DNA of 64,000 nt from Microvirga alba (lineage in GTDB: Bacteria; Pseudomonadota; Alphaproteobacteria; Rhizobiales; Beijerinckiaceae). A model generated the notes under the pieces. The model had not been told where the DNA came from, made no database searches, and saw only the letters and a program-made list of their open reading frames with translations. A program made the position numbers and the translations under genes. How positions within the stretch are numbered: position 1 is the stretch's first letter; every line of letters starts with the position of its first letter. The stretch covers positions 186,001 to 250,000 of the forward strand of contig NZ_JADQDO010000003.1 in NCBI RefSeq assembly GCF_015694465.1, in the 5' to 3' direction. Below, piece by piece: positions 33,676-43,975 of this stretch.

Positions 33676-33714
33676 CCCTGAGGGCCTTTTCCGGGGAACC
33701 GGGCACCTCAGGGC
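33676..33714 (+). promoter_or_regulatory. Hairpin just upstream of the sensor kinase ribosome site
   Basis: A perfect 9-bp inverted repeat, GCCCTGAGG (33675-33683) and CCTCAGGGC (33706-33714), has a 22-base loop and ends two bases before the GGAGG ribosome site (33717-33721) of the kinase gene. It could control translation or terminate upstream transcription; no U-run follows, which favours the first. Confidence 0.5.
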
Positions 33715-33726
33715 CTGGAGGTCAAT

Positions 33727-35859
33727 CTGCTAGGCTCCCGCGCTATCGCATCAGTCGATTTCAGGGCGCTGTTCAACGCCAGCCCAAATGCATACGTCTT
33801 GTTGTCGCCCGATTTCACGATCGTCGAGATGAACGACGCGTATCTGCGCGCGGCGATGCGCCAGCGCGACGACATCATTGGCCGCAACATCTTCGAAGCC
33901 TTTGCCAGCCCTCCCGGCGAGAGCGGTGAGGCAAATGTGGCCAAGCTGCGCATATCCCTCAACCGTGTGCTGGAGCATCGCGAGCCGGACCATATCCCGC
34001 TCCTCCATTATGATATTTTGCTGCCGGAGGGCGGGTTTGGGGAGCGTTTCTGGAGCGTGACCAACACGCCTCTCTTGAACGAGGCCGGAGAGGTCGCCTT
34101 CATTCTTCAATATCCCGTGGATGTGACGGAACTTCATAGGCTGCGGCAGGCGAGTTTCTTACACGCGCGCGGCGTTTCGGGGATGATCGAAGGCGACATC
34201 CTCAAGCGCGCCCAAGCCGTGCAGCAAGCAAACGAGGAGCTTCAGGAGGAGCGACAGCTTCTTCGCAGCGTGTTTGAGCAAGCGCCCGGTTTCGTGGCGG
34301 TGCTGGGCGGCCCCGACCACGTTTTCGAGTTGGCGAACAAGGCCTATTCACAAATCATCGGAGACCGCGACATCCTTGGCAAGAGCGTCCGGGAAGCGCT
34401 GCCTGAAATCGTCAGCCAGGGCTTTATCCCTATTCTCGATCAAGTCTATGCAAGCGGTCAGCCCTATGTCGGGCACGGAATACGGGCGTCCTTCAAGCGG
34501 AAGCCATCCGAGCCGCTGGTCGAGGGCTTTTTCGATATTGTCTTTCAACCGGTCTTCGATGCGGACGGATCAACGGTCGGCATCTTCGTCCAGGGCAACG
34601 ACATCACCGAGCAGAAGCGCGCCGAAGATGAACTGCGCGACTACCGGGAACACCTCGAAAAACTCGTCCAGGAGCGAACCCGCGCCCTCGAGCAGAGCGA
34701 GGCGCAGCGTCGCCAGGCCCACAGGATGGAAGCGATCGGTCAACTCACCGGCGGTGTAGCCCACGACTTCAACAACCTTCTCGCCATCGTTATCGGGAAT
34801 CTGGAGCTGGCGCAGAAGCGTATCGCCGATCCCCGCGTCGATCACCTTCTTGAAAACGCCCTTCAAGCAGGCGAGCGGGGCGCCAAGCTGATCCGACAAC
34901 TCCTCGCATTCGCGCGCAAGCAATCCCTGTCTCTCGAATCGACGGACCTGCCGCAAGTGATCGGCGGGATGCGCGATCTCCTGTCCCGCACCATCGGGCC
35001 GAACATCGCCATTGAAACCGATCTGGCAAGCGAGCTGTGGCCTGTCGTCACGGACCGCACGCAGCTTGAGGTCGCCCTTTTGAACCTCGCGATCAATGCG
35101 CGCGACGCCATGCCTGCAGGCGGAAAGCTGACCATCGCCGCTCGTAACGTCGCGGGGCATGACCTGCCCCGGGACCTCGCAATCGGCGAATATGTGCGCA
35201 TTTCGGTGCGCGACACCGGTATCGGCATTCCGGAGGAATTCCACGGGAAAGTCTTCGAGCCGTTCTTTACGACCAAGGACGTCGGCAAAGGAACGGGCCT
35301 GGGGCTCAGCCAGATCTACGGTTTCGTCAAGCAACAGGGCGGCAGCATCACGCTCTACAGCGAGGCCGGACGAGGCACCGAGATCGCACTTTATCTTCCC
35401 CGCACCCAGGCCGCACCGCGATCCGGCACGTCGCAGGAGTCTCTGGCGGAACTTGATGGGTCAGGAATCCATCTTCTGGTCGTGGACGACGATGCGGGGG
35501 TGCGTGCCTTTGTCGTCGAGAGCCTGCGAAATTTCGGGTTCCAGGTCAGCCATGCCGAGAGCGGGGACAAGGGCCTCTCAATGCTGCGGCTTCACGACGA
35601 CATAGCATTGATCGTCGCCGATTTTGCGATGCCAAGTCTCGACGGCCTCGGTTTCATACAGGCGGCGCGGGCCCGCAGGCCTGATATCCCCGTTGTGCTG
35701 ATGACCGGCTACGCGGATGCGGAGCGGCTGACCGACGCGCATTTGAAGAATGTCCCGCTGGTCCTGAAACCTTTCAGCCTGGAGACCCTCATCAAGACGC
35801 TACGGGAATCCCTCGGGCACCGCCTGAGCTTGATCGCACCGGAAGGTCCGGCCTCGTAA
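33727..35859 (+). CDS. PAS-domain hybrid sensor histidine kinase, apparently starting at CTG
   Basis: This protein of about 710 residues has two PAS domains (first about 12-120, second about 190-300), a coiled linker [20 protein letters not shown], the HisKA domain with phosphoacceptor His346 in [13 protein letters not shown], a HATPase domain (NAINARDAM-like [44 protein letters not shown]) and a C-terminal receiver with Asp632 in [12 protein letters not shown]. There is no membrane helix. The first ATG/GTG/TTG-type start in frame is TTG 33799, but 24 codons upstream encode [15 protein letters not shown], the normal beginning of the first PAS domain. The only start-like codon in that stretch is CTG 33727, five bases after GGAGG. 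I conclude that CTG is the start. Confidence 0.85.
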   Translation: MLGSRAIASVDFRALFNASPNAYVLLSPDFTIVEMNDAYLRAAMRQRDDIIGRNIFEAFASPPGESGEANVAKLRISLNRVLEHREPDHIPLLHYDILLPEGGFGERFWSVTNTPLLNEAGEVAFILQYPVDVTELHRLRQASFLHARGVSGMIEGDILKRAQAVQQANEELQEERQLLRSVFEQAPGFVAVLGGPDHVFELANKAYSQIIGDRDILGKSVREALPEIVSQGFIPILDQVYASGQPYVGHGIRASFKRKPSEPLVEGFFDIVFQPVFDADGSTVGIFVQGNDITEQKRAEDELRDYREHLEKLVQERTRALEQSEAQRRQAHRMEAIGQLTGGVAHDFNNLLAIVIGNLELAQKRIADPRVDHLLENALQAGERGAKLIRQLLAFARKQSLSLESTDLPQVIGGMRDLLSRTIGPNIAIETDLASELWPVVTDRTQLEVALLNLAINARDAMPAGGKLTIAARNVAGHDLPRDLAIGEYVRISVRDTGIGIPEEFHGKVFEPFFTTKDVGKGTGLGLSQIYGFVKQQGGSITLYSEAGRGTEIALYLPRTQAAPRSGTSQESLAELDGSGIHLLVVDDDAGVRAFVVESLRNFGFQVSHAESGDKGLSMLRLHDDIALIVADFAMPSLDGLGFIQAARARRPDIPVVLMTGYADAERLTDAHLKNVPLVLKPFSLETLIKTLRESLGHRLSLIAPEGPAS

Positions 35860-36011
35860 CGACGTGCGTCGGACGGCCCTGGCGCGTGAGCTGAAAGTAT
35901 AACGTTCGCGAGCTTCCGCCACGAGATTTTGCAAGGCCCCAATGCTCGTTCGGGAGTTGCGAGCGCAGAACTTTGAGTTATGAACACGCAGCTCCATCGA
36001 AAGAGGTCAGG

Positions 36012-37403
36012 ATGTCGCCCTCCACCCGCATCGAAACAGATACCTTCGGCCCCATCGAAGTTCCCGCCGACAAGCTCTGGGGCGCCCAGACCCAGCGCTC
36101 GATCCAGAACTTCCGCATCGGCGGCGAGCGGATGCCGATCCCTCTCGTCCACGCGCTCGCCATCGTGAAACAGGCCGCCGCCTTGGTAAACAAGGATCTC
36201 GGCAAGCTCGAAGCGGGCCTCGCGGACGCGATCACGACCGCCGCGGCCGATGTGGTGCAGGGCAAGTACGACGATGAGTTTCCCCTCGTCATCTGGCAGA
36301 CGGGTTCGGGCACCCAGTCCAACATGAACATGAACGAGGTGCTCTCGAACCTCGCCATCGAGCGCCTCGGCGGCGAGCGCGGCTCCAAGAAGCCGGTGCA
36401 CCCGAACGATCACGTGAATATGGGTCAATCGTCGAACGATTCATTTCCCACCGCGATGCACATCGCCGTGGCGCGTGAGATCAACGACCGGCTCTTTCCT
36501 GCCCTCAAGCACCTGCTCAAGGCGCTGAACCAGAAGGCGGAGGCCTTCAAGGACATCGTCAAGATCGGCCGCACCCATTTGCAGGACGCAACCCCGGTCA
36601 CTCTCGGCCAGGAGTTCTCAGGGTATGCGGCACAGGTTGAGCTCGCCATCGCCCGCATCGAGATGACGCTGCCGGGCATCTATGCCCTCGCGCAGGGCGG
36701 CACGGCTGTTGGCACGGGCCTCAATGCCCATCCCGAATTCGCGGAGCGCTTCGCTGCCAAGGCGAAGGAGCTGACTTCGCTTCCCTTCACCTCCGCTCCG
36801 AACAAGTTCGAGGCGCTGGCATCCCACGACGCGCTTGTGTTCACGCAGGGTGCCCTGTCGAGCCTCGCCGCCGGCCTGTTCAAGATCGCCAACGACATTC
36901 GTCTGATGGGTTCCGGCCCACGCTCGGGTCTCGGCGAGATTTCGCTCCCCGAAAACGAGCCCGGCTCGTCGATCATGCCCGGCAAGGTCAACCCGACTCA
37001 AGCCGAAGCCCTGACGATGCTCTGCGCCCAGGTCGCGGGCAACCAGACCACGGTCACTTTTGCCGGCAGCCAGGGTCATTTCGAGCTCAACGTGTTCAAG
37101 CCGGTGATCGCGAATGCGGTTCTGCAGTCGATCCGCCTGCTGGCGGACGGCGCGATCAGCTTCACCGATCACTGCGTCGTCGGCATCGAGCCGAACCACG
37201 ACCGCATCAGCGAGCTCATGCAGCGCTCGCTCATGCTGGTGACGGCGCTTGCACCCATCATCGGCTACGACAAGGCGGCAGCCATTGCGAAATCGGCGCA
37301 CAAGAACGGCACGACCCTGAAGGAAGAAGCCCTCAAGGCAGGCGTGTCGGCTGCTGATTTCGACGCCGTCGTGCGGCCCGAGACGATGCTGGCTCCGCAA
37401 TAA
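36012..37403 (+). CDS. fumC: Class II fumarate hydratase
   Basis: Converts fumarate to malate in the TCA cycle, heat-stable and iron-free. The 463-residue protein has [20 protein letters not shown] at the start, [16 protein letters not shown] and the family signature [16 protein letters not shown]. The TCA enzymes of this superfamily bind the substrate at [15 protein letters not shown]. The start ATG 36012 follows AGAGGTCAGG; an upstream in-frame start at 35973 adds 13 unconserved residues. The two small genes that follow it (DUF4169 and a ribbon-helix-helix protein) are conserved neighbours in related genomes. Confidence 0.96.
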   Translation: MSPSTRIETDTFGPIEVPADKLWGAQTQRSIQNFRIGGERMPIPLVHALAIVKQAAALVNKDLGKLEAGLADAITTAAADVVQGKYDDEFPLVIWQTGSGTQSNMNMNEVLSNLAIERLGGERGSKKPVHPNDHVNMGQSSNDSFPTAMHIAVAREINDRLFPALKHLLKALNQKAEAFKDIVKIGRTHLQDATPVTLGQEFSGYAAQVELAIARIEMTLPGIYALAQGGTAVGTGLNAHPEFAERFAAKAKELTSLPFTSAPNKFEALASHDALVFTQGALSSLAAGLFKIANDIRLMGSGPRSGLGEISLPENEPGSSIMPGKVNPTQAEALTMLCAQVAGNQTTVTFAGSQGHFELNVFKPVIANAVLQSIRLLADGAISFTDHCVVGIEPNHDRISELMQRSLMLVTALAPIIGYDKAAAIAKSAHKNGTTLKEEALKAGVSAADFDAVVRPETMLAPQ

Positions 37404-37420
37404 GGGTGGTACACGGCCCC

Positions 37421-37606
37421 ATGGCCGAGATCGTCAATCTGCGCCAAGCGCGCAAACAGAAGGCGCGGGCCGAGAAGGAGGCCCGCGCCGCCGAGAACCG
37501 CATCGTCTTTGGCCGCACCAAGGCCGAACGGGAGAAGACGAAGGCGGAGCATGAGCTGGCGACACGCCGGCTCGACTCCCACAAGCGCGACGACGAGAAA
37601 CCCTGA
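37421..37606 (+). CDS. DUF4169 family protein
   Basis: This is a 61-residue, highly basic and charged protein. It starts MAEIVNLRQARKQKARAEKE and continues as an Arg/Lys/Glu-rich helix (RTKAEREKTKAEHELATRRLD). This is the DUF4169 pattern. The function is unknown. ATG 37421 was preferred to an upstream GTG (37406), with only a weak ribosome site. It lies between fumC and the ribbon-helix-helix gene. Confidence 0.83.
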   Translation: MAEIVNLRQARKQKARAEKEARAAENRIVFGRTKAEREKTKAEHELATRRLDSHKRDDEKP

Positions 37607-37607
37607 T

Positions 37608-37841
37608 ATGAGCGCAGGCATCGTCAAACGCTCTGTCGCCATCGCCGGCCACCGGACGAGCGTTTCCCTGGAAGAACCGTTCTGGGAGGTCTTGCGGGAA
37701 ATCGCGGACAGACGGTCCCTCTCCGTCCAGGCCCTCATCGGGCGCATCGACGCCGAGCGCGGCGAGCAGAATCTGTCCTCGGCAATCCGCGTCTATGTCC
37801 TGGGGAGCCTGCGGGCCGCCGCTGACACGGAACCAAGCTGA
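37608..37841 (+). CDS. Ribbon-helix-helix domain protein
   Basis: This 77-residue protein has the ribbon strand KRSVAIAGHRTSVSLEEPFW followed by helices EVLREIADRRSLSVQALIGRI and LSSAIRVYVLGSLR, the layout of RHH_4 domain proteins. Such proteins may bind DNA, although many of this subgroup have not been tested. ATG 37608 immediately follows the DUF4169 stop, so the two genes are translated together. Confidence 0.85.
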   Translation: MSAGIVKRSVAIAGHRTSVSLEEPFWEVLREIADRRSLSVQALIGRIDAERGEQNLSSAIRVYVLGSLRAAADTEPS

Positions 37842-37856
37842 CCTCCTGAACGAAGT

Positions 37857-40800
37857 CTACCCGCCTGGACGCCCCTGAATTGACGAAGGCGGCCTTAGAT
37901 CCAGAGGTTGGGACATCGGGGGCATGACAAAGGACGACGGCTGCTGCTCCGGCACAGGTTCAGGCTCGCTGGTCTGCTGTTGAGCCTGAAGACGCGCCGC
38001 TTCCTCCGCCGCAGCCTTGGCCCGCTGGCGCTCCGCCTCCTGCGCCTGAAGCTGGCGCTGACGCTCGGCGGCAGCTTTCTCGAAAGCCTCGATCTTTTCC
38101 AGCTCGCGCCTGAGCACGATGGCGGCCAGGCCGTTACGGAACGGACTGGCGTCGACCTCGCGGGTGGGGGCGCCGAGTGAACCGCGCCAGTTCAAGCCTA
38201 TGGATGGCGGCGCGCCGGTCCAGCCGGGGGGCGATGCCTTTGCGGTCAGGGACCCCCGCGTTTCGAAAGTCAGGTTTTTTAGATCGTAGGTGACCGCGCC
38301 CTGCCAAACGGCGGGCCCACTCTCGACGACGAAGGGGGACAATCGCAACGCGCCGCCGACCACCGAAGCCGAAGTCGTGATAACCGGAGCCGCCAGGGAG
38401 GCACGGCCGAGCTCATTTCCGACGATCGTTTCCGCCCTGCCTTCGCCAAGCGGGTCGTTGTCGGCCAGCGCCCGTTTCAGCGCCCGGTCGAAAGCCGACG
38501 GATCGGCGGTCGGAACTCGAAGACCCGTCACGCGCCAGTCACCGGCCGCGCCGAGATTGGCGATCAGCCCCGACACCGTCTCGGCAGCCGTGCCGAACTT
38601 CAGAGGGCCTGAGAGGGTGGCATCGAAAGGCGTGGGGCCGACGAGAGTCCACAGAGGCACATCGCGAAGCGCCCCATCCCCGACGATCGTGGCGAGGCCG
38701 CCCTGACGTGTGATGGTGGCGGAACCCGACAACCGTCCGTTGCCAAGCGCCGCCTCGAGGCCCTTGATGGCAATGCCGTCCGACAACGCTTCGAGGGTGA
38801 AGTTCGCGCGTGTCCCCGCAATGCCCCGTCCGAGATCGAGACTCGCCGCCCGGAAGACCACCTGGCCACCGCTGACCAGACGCGAAGGCTCACCGAAATG
38901 GGCGGTAGACCAGAGCGCTGCCGCGTTGCCGTCGCCCGCGGGAGCGTTCAGCGCCAGCGTCCTGACAAGCCATGGCAAAGACAGCTTCTCGACCGAAATC
39001 TCGCCGCCGATCTCCGAACGCGAACGGGCCGACAGACGTCCTTGAAGCGGGTTGCCGGCAATTTGTCCCGCGAGGTCGAAAAGGGTCGCATCCCGCTCCC
39101 GACCCAGTGTGACCCGCGCCCTCGCGGGAGCAGGCGAAGCGCCGGCTATGCCTTCACCCAGCAGGGCGAGGAACGGCGTCAAATCGGACGTGACAAGTTC
39201 GGCCTCGCCGCTATCGACCACATCGTCGTCAGCGGTCAGGGAGAACGGACGATTGGTCGTCACCTGGACGCCGCCCAAATCACCGCCGATGGTCATGCTG
39301 AAAAGGCCGGAGCTGATCCGCGTGCCGCGAAGGTCAACCCTGGATGGACGGTCGAGACCCGGCACATTCGGCCGGTTCACCCAGCGTCCCGTCTTGTCGG
39401 TGGCGAGATTCACATTGAGATTCTCGGTCCGCCCATCGGCTGAGTCGACCCGCCCCTCGAACGTACCGCCCGCGGCGGTTCCCTTCGCGGTCGTGCGGAA
39501 GCGTTGCCGCGAGAGATCGGGAACCGCGCCCACGCGCTCGGTCACCACATCCAGATCGAGCGCCCCCTCTCGGAGGAACGATGGTACCAGCTTGGAAATA
39601 CCCCCGATCCAGACGCTCCCCAACAAATCGACCAAGGGCGCGGCTCGCTGCGCGGTCACCTTGCCGGCGATCCGGCCCGAGCCGTCGGGGGCGATACGTC
39701 CGCTCACGCGCGCATTGGCTCCTGCGAGGTCCACGATGTCGAGGGTCTCAACCAGCAAGGCGGGACCATCGGAGAGGACACGGGCTGATATGCGCCCGTT
39801 TCCGGAATTCTTGCCGGCGCTGACGCCGCGCGCGTCGAGAATGAACCCGACATCCATGTTCTTCGTCGTCTCGAAGATGCTGGAAACCCGCGGCAATTGA
39901 TCGAGGTTCAGATTCTGGATGCCGACCTGCGCCTCCAACTTGGCGCGAGCGTCGGCCTCCGGCGCGGTATAGCGCAGGTTTCCGGTCATCACCGCGTCAC
40001 CCGTCTTCACCCGCATCTTGTTGAAGGACAGGACGGGGCTCACCACGGCGACGTCGGACGAGACTTCGAAGGGACGCCCATCGAGAATTCTTAAAAATGG
40101 CGAGTGGATGTTGATGCGGTTGAGGTAGCGCGCCAAACGGTCGGAGGCATTCGAGGCAAGGGCCACCTTGCCGGTGATGCCGCCTTGAACCTTCGAGCCG
40201 AACTCGCCTTCCACGGCGACCCGGGTGTCGCCTGGCGCCTTAAACTCGATCCGGTCCATCCGGGCTCGCCCACCTTGAAGCGTCATGCGCAGCGTAGCGT
40301 TCGACAGGTCCTCCTGGCCGAGGCCGATGCTATCGATCTTGAGGTCGAGGTCGACGGGAAAGGCGGTCGAGGGGAGGCTCCATTGCTGAAGCCGCGTCAT
40401 GAAGTCCTGACCGTTGGACGAGAGGATGAAGCTGTCCGCGTCGAGCCGCCGTCCTTCCAGCTTGAGGCTCACATGGGGGTCTTTCAGCCGGACGCTTCCC
40501 TCCCCCGTCATGCGCAGGCTCGCTCCCCCCTCCCCGGCCTCGACGCTGACCGGGTCGAGGGCGAGGTTTCCGGCCTCGGTCTTGAACTGCGTTTCGATGA
40601 CGATGGGGATGGGAATGCCCGCCGCCGCCACCTGCGCGGGCGGCCCGAGCAGGATCTTGGCCTTGCCGGAGATGTTCGGCTCCACGACGTTGCCATCGAG
40701 AGCCACCTTCGCGTCCACGTCGAAGCGCGGGTGGATGTCGCCGCCACCCGCGAGCTTGACCTGGATTGTCTTTTCCGGGGTCAACTCTCCCGTGACGAGG

Positions 40801-41369
40801 CGAAACGGCACCCCGGCGGTCTGGCCCTCGATCCGCCAGGGGCCAATCAGCCTCTGTCCCTCGATCCGCACATTCTCGGCATAGACCTGATCCGTGCGGC
40901 CGGTGCTCGGCATTTGGGTGGTCACGAAGAAATGCGCCACGGCCAGGCTGTCGATGGCCCATTCGCGCCCTCGGCCATGACCGGACAACAGGTCGGGCGG
41001 CAGCCGCCAGCCACCATCGGACGAGACCGGCACGCGGAGATCGACCCGGCCGATGCGGGTCTGGGTAAACCGCACCTCGCCCCGCAAAAGCGGTGTCAGA
41101 GCCATTTCTGCCCACACGAGATCAGCCGTGAGGCTAGGCGATTGCTCCGTTTTTCCGGCCAGGGTCAGGTGTTCGACGCGGATCTTGGGGGATGGCAGCA
41201 GACGAACGCCGATCCGTCCTCGCGTCTGGGCTTCCGTACCCGAGGCGCGCGAAATGATCTGATCGATGGCGCCGCGATGGGCCTCCCAGTCGATGAAGGG
41301 CGGTGCGGCAACCGCGATCGTGAGGATCAAGATCACGACGGCTGCGATGATCGTCAGAATATCGCGCAA
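37857..41369 (-). CDS. AsmA-family large envelope protein
   Basis: This 1170-residue protein starts with a membrane anchor (ILTIIAAVVILILTIAVAA) and the AsmA N-terminal pattern FIDWEAHRGAIDQIISRASG, GRIGVRLLPSPKIRVEHLTL. The long middle part is a repeating beta pattern (groove-like repeats, e.g. GNLRYTAPEADARAKLEAQV), and the end is a basic coiled-coil (AAAERQRQLQAQEAERQRAK) and a proline-rich tail. AsmA-like proteins are thought to bridge the periplasm and move phospholipids to the outer membrane. The C-terminal AsmA_2 region lies near residues 900-1070. It is monocistronic. Confidence 0.88.
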   Translation of the reverse strand: MRDILTIIAAVVILILTIAVAAPPFIDWEAHRGAIDQIISRASGTEAQTRGRIGVRLLPSPKIRVEHLTLAGKTEQSPSLTADLVWAEMALTPLLRGEVRFTQTRIGRVDLRVPVSSDGGWRLPPDLLSGHGRGREWAIDSLAVAHFFVTTQMPSTGRTDQVYAENVRIEGQRLIGPWRIEGQTAGVPFRLVTGELTPEKTIQVKLAGGGDIHPRFDVDAKVALDGNVVEPNISGKAKILLGPPAQVAAAGIPIPIVIETQFKTEAGNLALDPVSVEAGEGGASLRMTGEGSVRLKDPHVSLKLEGRRLDADSFILSSNGQDFMTRLQQWSLPSTAFPVDLDLKIDSIGLGQEDLSNATLRMTLQGGRARMDRIEFKAPGDTRVAVEGEFGSKVQGGITGKVALASNASDRLARYLNRINIHSPFLRILDGRPFEVSSDVAVVSPVLSFNKMRVKTGDAVMTGNLRYTAPEADARAKLEAQVGIQNLNLDQLPRVSSIFETTKNMDVGFILDARGVSAGKNSGNGRISARVLSDGPALLVETLDIVDLAGANARVSGRIAPDGSGRIAGKVTAQRAAPLVDLLGSVWIGGISKLVPSFLREGALDLDVVTERVGAVPDLSRQRFRTTAKGTAAGGTFEGRVDSADGRTENLNVNLATDKTGRWVNRPNVPGLDRPSRVDLRGTRISSGLFSMTIGGDLGGVQVTTNRPFSLTADDDVVDSGEAELVTSDLTPFLALLGEGIAGASPAPARARVTLGRERDATLFDLAGQIAGNPLQGRLSARSRSEIGGEISVEKLSLPWLVRTLALNAPAGDGNAAALWSTAHFGEPSRLVSGGQVVFRAASLDLGRGIAGTRANFTLEALSDGIAIKGLEAALGNGRLSGSATITRQGGLATIVGDGALRDVPLWTLVGPTPFDATLSGPLKFGTAAETVSGLIANLGAAGDWRVTGLRVPTADPSAFDRALKRALADNDPLGEGRAETIVGNELGRASLAAPVITTSASVVGGALRLSPFVVESGPAVWQGAVTYDLKNLTFETRGSLTAKASPPGWTGAPPSIGLNWRGSLGAPTREVDASPFRNGLAAIVLRRELEKIEAFEKAAAERQRQLQAQEAERQRAKAAAEEAARLQAQQQTSEPEPVPEQQPSSFVMPPMSQPLDLRPPSSIQGRPGG

Positions 41370-41453
41370 GAGGCAGCCTTTTCTCCGGTTCGTCGCCAGT
41401 TGTTTAGCTGAACGACAAGGTTAGCGGGAGCGCGCAGACAGATCCGTCCACTG

Positions 41454-42869
41454 TCAAAGCGCAACGATCTTGCCCGGATTCATGATGTTGCGTGGGTCAA
41501 CCGCCTGTTTCAAGATGCGCATAAGGGCAAGAGCCGCCGTTCCATGTTCGATCTCGAGGTATTTCATCTTTTTCTGACCAACCCCATGCTCGCCCGTGCA
41601 GGTGCCCTCCATGGCCAGAGCCCGGCGCACCAGCCGATCGACGAAAGCCTCGCAAACTGCAACCTCCGCCGGATCGTCCGTATCGACGAGCGGCTGAACA
41701 TGGAAATTACCGTCGCCGACGTGCCCGACAATAGGCGCGATCAATCCACTCTCCAAAATGTCACGCTTGGTCTCATCGACGCACTCGGCAAGGCGCGAGA
41801 TGGGGACGCAGACATCCGTCGCGACGGATTGCGCGCCCGGCCTCAAACCCCTCGCGGCCCAATACGCATCATGGCGGGCCTGCCAGAGCCGCGAGCGATC
41901 CTCCGGTTTCGTTGCCCACTCGAAGGGGCCGCCGTCGAATTCGGCCGCGATCTCGCCGAAACGCTCGGCCTGCTCCTTCACACCGGCCTCGGAGCCGTGA
42001 AATTCCAGAAGCAAAAGCGGGCTCTCCGGAAGGGTGAGCTTGGAATGCAGGTTTACCGCCCTCACCTGCACCTCGTCGAGAAGCTCAATGCGCGCGACAG
42101 GGATGCCGGACTGGATCGTCATGATGACCGCATCGCAAGCAGCCTTGACCGACGGGAACGGGCAGATGCCCGCAGAAATCGCCTCCGGTATGCCGTGAAG
42201 CTTCAGGGTGATTTCGGTGATGATGCCGAGCGTCCCCTCGGAACCGATGAAAAGATGGGTCAGGTCGTAGCCTGCCGAGCTCTTCTTCGCACGGCTTGCC
42301 GTCTTCATGACCTCGCCGTCCGGCAAAACGACCGTCAGCGAGAGCACCACGTCCTTCATCGTGCCGTAGCGGACCGCGTTCGTGCCCGACGCCCGCGTCG
42401 CGACCATGCCGCCGATGGAGGCGTCCGCGCCGGGATCGATGGGGAAGAACAGGCCCTTGTCGCGTAAGGACTCGTTCAACTCCTTGCGCGTCACGCCGGG
42501 CTCAACGACACAATCCAGGTCCTCGTCGTGGACCGCGACGATTCGCTTCATCAGGCTTACGTCCACCGAAACCCCGCCGAAGGGTGCGTTGATGTGTCCC
42601 TCCAGTGATGTGCCCGCGCCGAAGGGAATGACCGGAACTTCATGCGCCGCGCAGAGCTTGACGATGTCGGAGACCTCCTCCGTCGTTCGCGGATAGACCA
42701 CGAGATCCGGCGGTTGGTTCTTCACCCAGGTCAGTGAGTGTCCGTGCTGCTCACGAACGGCGACCGAGGTGACGACCCGATCGCCGTAGCGCCCGGAAAG
42801 CTCCGCCGAGAGCGAGGCGATAACGGCGTCAGTCGGCTTCGAGCGGGCGGAGGAATGAAGGGCGTTCAT
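41454..42869 (-). CDS. FAD-binding oxidase, D-lactate dehydrogenase (cytochrome)/GlcD type
   Basis: This 471-residue flavoprotein has the PCMH FAD domain: PPDLVVYPRTTEEVSDIVKL, VIPFGAGTSLEGHINAPFGG, PIDPGADASIGGMVATRASG and SEGTLGIITEITLKLHGIPE. The second, GlcD-type C-terminal domain ends with MEGTCTGEHGVGQKKMKYLE. Relatives oxidise D-lactate, glycolate or other 2-hydroxy acids, passing electrons to cytochrome c or the quinone pool. The substrate is not readable here. No glcE/glcF genes are adjacent, so a stand-alone D-lactate dehydrogenase is favoured. Confidence 0.92.
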   Translation of the reverse strand: MNALHSSARSKPTDAVIASLSAELSGRYGDRVVTSVAVREQHGHSLTWVKNQPPDLVVYPRTTEEVSDIVKLCAAHEVPVIPFGAGTSLEGHINAPFGGVSVDVSLMKRIVAVHDEDLDCVVEPGVTRKELNESLRDKGLFFPIDPGADASIGGMVATRASGTNAVRYGTMKDVVLSLTVVLPDGEVMKTASRAKKSSAGYDLTHLFIGSEGTLGIITEITLKLHGIPEAISAGICPFPSVKAACDAVIMTIQSGIPVARIELLDEVQVRAVNLHSKLTLPESPLLLLEFHGSEAGVKEQAERFGEIAAEFDGGPFEWATKPEDRSRLWQARHDAYWAARGLRPGAQSVATDVCVPISRLAECVDETKRDILESGLIAPIVGHVGDGNFHVQPLVDTDDPAEVAVCEAFVDRLVRRALAMEGTCTGEHGVGQKKMKYLEIEHGTAALALMRILKQAVDPRNIMNPGKIVAL

Positions 42870-43051
42870 AAATGTTTCAGGTCTCGCTGAGATCTTGGAT
42901 GAACCATAGCTACCAAAAGCGTTGCAAAGACAACACTCTACATGACAAACTCGATCACACCCTTATGCATAGCCGCCGAACATGATCTAATGTTTCACGT
43001 TGAGCGAGGGATTGGTGACGTCATGACCGGAATGGGGAGCGAGCGCTGACC

Positions 43052-43594
43052 ATGGAGAAGCGGGCCCCGATCTTTTTCTTCGCGCCCTTCGTCTCCTCGA
43101 CGATGGCGGTAGCCCCCGCCTGGATTGACTATAACGGCCACATGAACATGGCCTATTACCATGTTCTTTTCGATAAGGCGGTAGAAGAAGGCTTCAGCCT
43201 TGTCGGGCTGGGACAGGATTATCTCGAAGAGCGCAAGGGTTCGTTCTTCGCGGCGGAAACCCATACCCTCTACAAGCGGGAGCTGAAGGCGGGCGATCCG
43301 GTGCGCGTGACGCTTCAGCTTGTCGATTTCGACGAGAAGCGTGTTCATTTCTACCTGGAAATCCGCCATGCGACGGAAGGCTGGGTGGCGGCGACCTCGG
43401 AGGGACTTTCCCTCCACATGGACATGCGGGCGCGCAAGGTCGCTCCATTCCCGGACGACATCATGGCTAATCTCGCAGTCATGAAAGCGGCCCATGGCCG
43501 CCTCGCGAAACCTCCGGTGCTCGGCCGCGTGATCGGCATTCCGAACAAAGCCGGGATCAACGAACCCTTACTGGTCTCCGGCACGCGCCACTAA
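43052..43594 (+). CDS. Thioesterase-family hotdog protein
   Basis: This 180-residue protein has the hotdog fold with the active-site loop WIDYNGHMNMAYYHVLFDKA near residue 30 and ETHTLYKRELKAGDPVRVT. Such enzymes hydrolyse acyl-CoA or acyl-ACP thioesters. The exact substrate is not known. It is divergent from the FAD oxidase gene, and its stop overlaps the 3' end of the next gene on the other strand by four bases. Confidence 0.88.
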   Translation: MEKRAPIFFFAPFVSSTMAVAPAWIDYNGHMNMAYYHVLFDKAVEEGFSLVGLGQDYLEERKGSFFAAETHTLYKRELKAGDPVRVTLQLVDFDEKRVHFYLEIRHATEGWVAATSEGLSLHMDMRARKVAPFPDDIMANLAVMKAAHGRLAKPPVLGRVIGIPNKAGINEPLLVSGTRH

Positions 43595-43854
43595 CAGCCA
43601 ACGGATCCTGGCGGGCAGTTGCGGATCCGCGGCGAAGGATTCGAGAAGGTCTGCTGGCGATCCAAATTCTGCCTAAGCTGGTTCCGGTCGATCTGATATT
43701 GCTGCTCAAGACCACGAAACCGGTCCTCCTGTTGCAAGGATCGGTTGATGCCCCGCACGTGCCGCTCGGAGGGGCTGGTTCTGGGCAGTTGCTCCTGCGC
43801 TTGAACGGGCAGGAGGATACTCATGAAAATGGCGGCCGCCACCATTATACGCAT
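43591..43854 (-). CDS. Small exported protein, unknown function
   Basis: This 87-residue protein has a clear signal peptide (MVAAAIFMSILLPVQAQ, probable cut after AQA) and then a mature part rich in Gln, Arg and Asn (ERHVRGINRSLQQEDRFRGL, NQLRQNLDRQ), ending NCPPGSVGC with two cysteines. I do not recognise a family. ATG 43854 follows GAGGGATGTCCG; the frame extends 18 codons upstream without support. Confidence 0.75.
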   Translation of the reverse strand: MRIMVAAAIFMSILLPVQAQEQLPRTSPSERHVRGINRSLQQEDRFRGLEQQYQIDRNQLRQNLDRQQTFSNPSPRIRNCPPGSVGC

Positions 43855-43975
43855 CGGACATCCCTCTAGAGGCGAACAGCTACCATATGGAATGAGCGGA
43901 ATATCCATTCAATGAGATTCCCCATGCGGCGGGTTTGCCGCCATTCCACCCTCGACGCCGTTCGCCTTTTGATCC

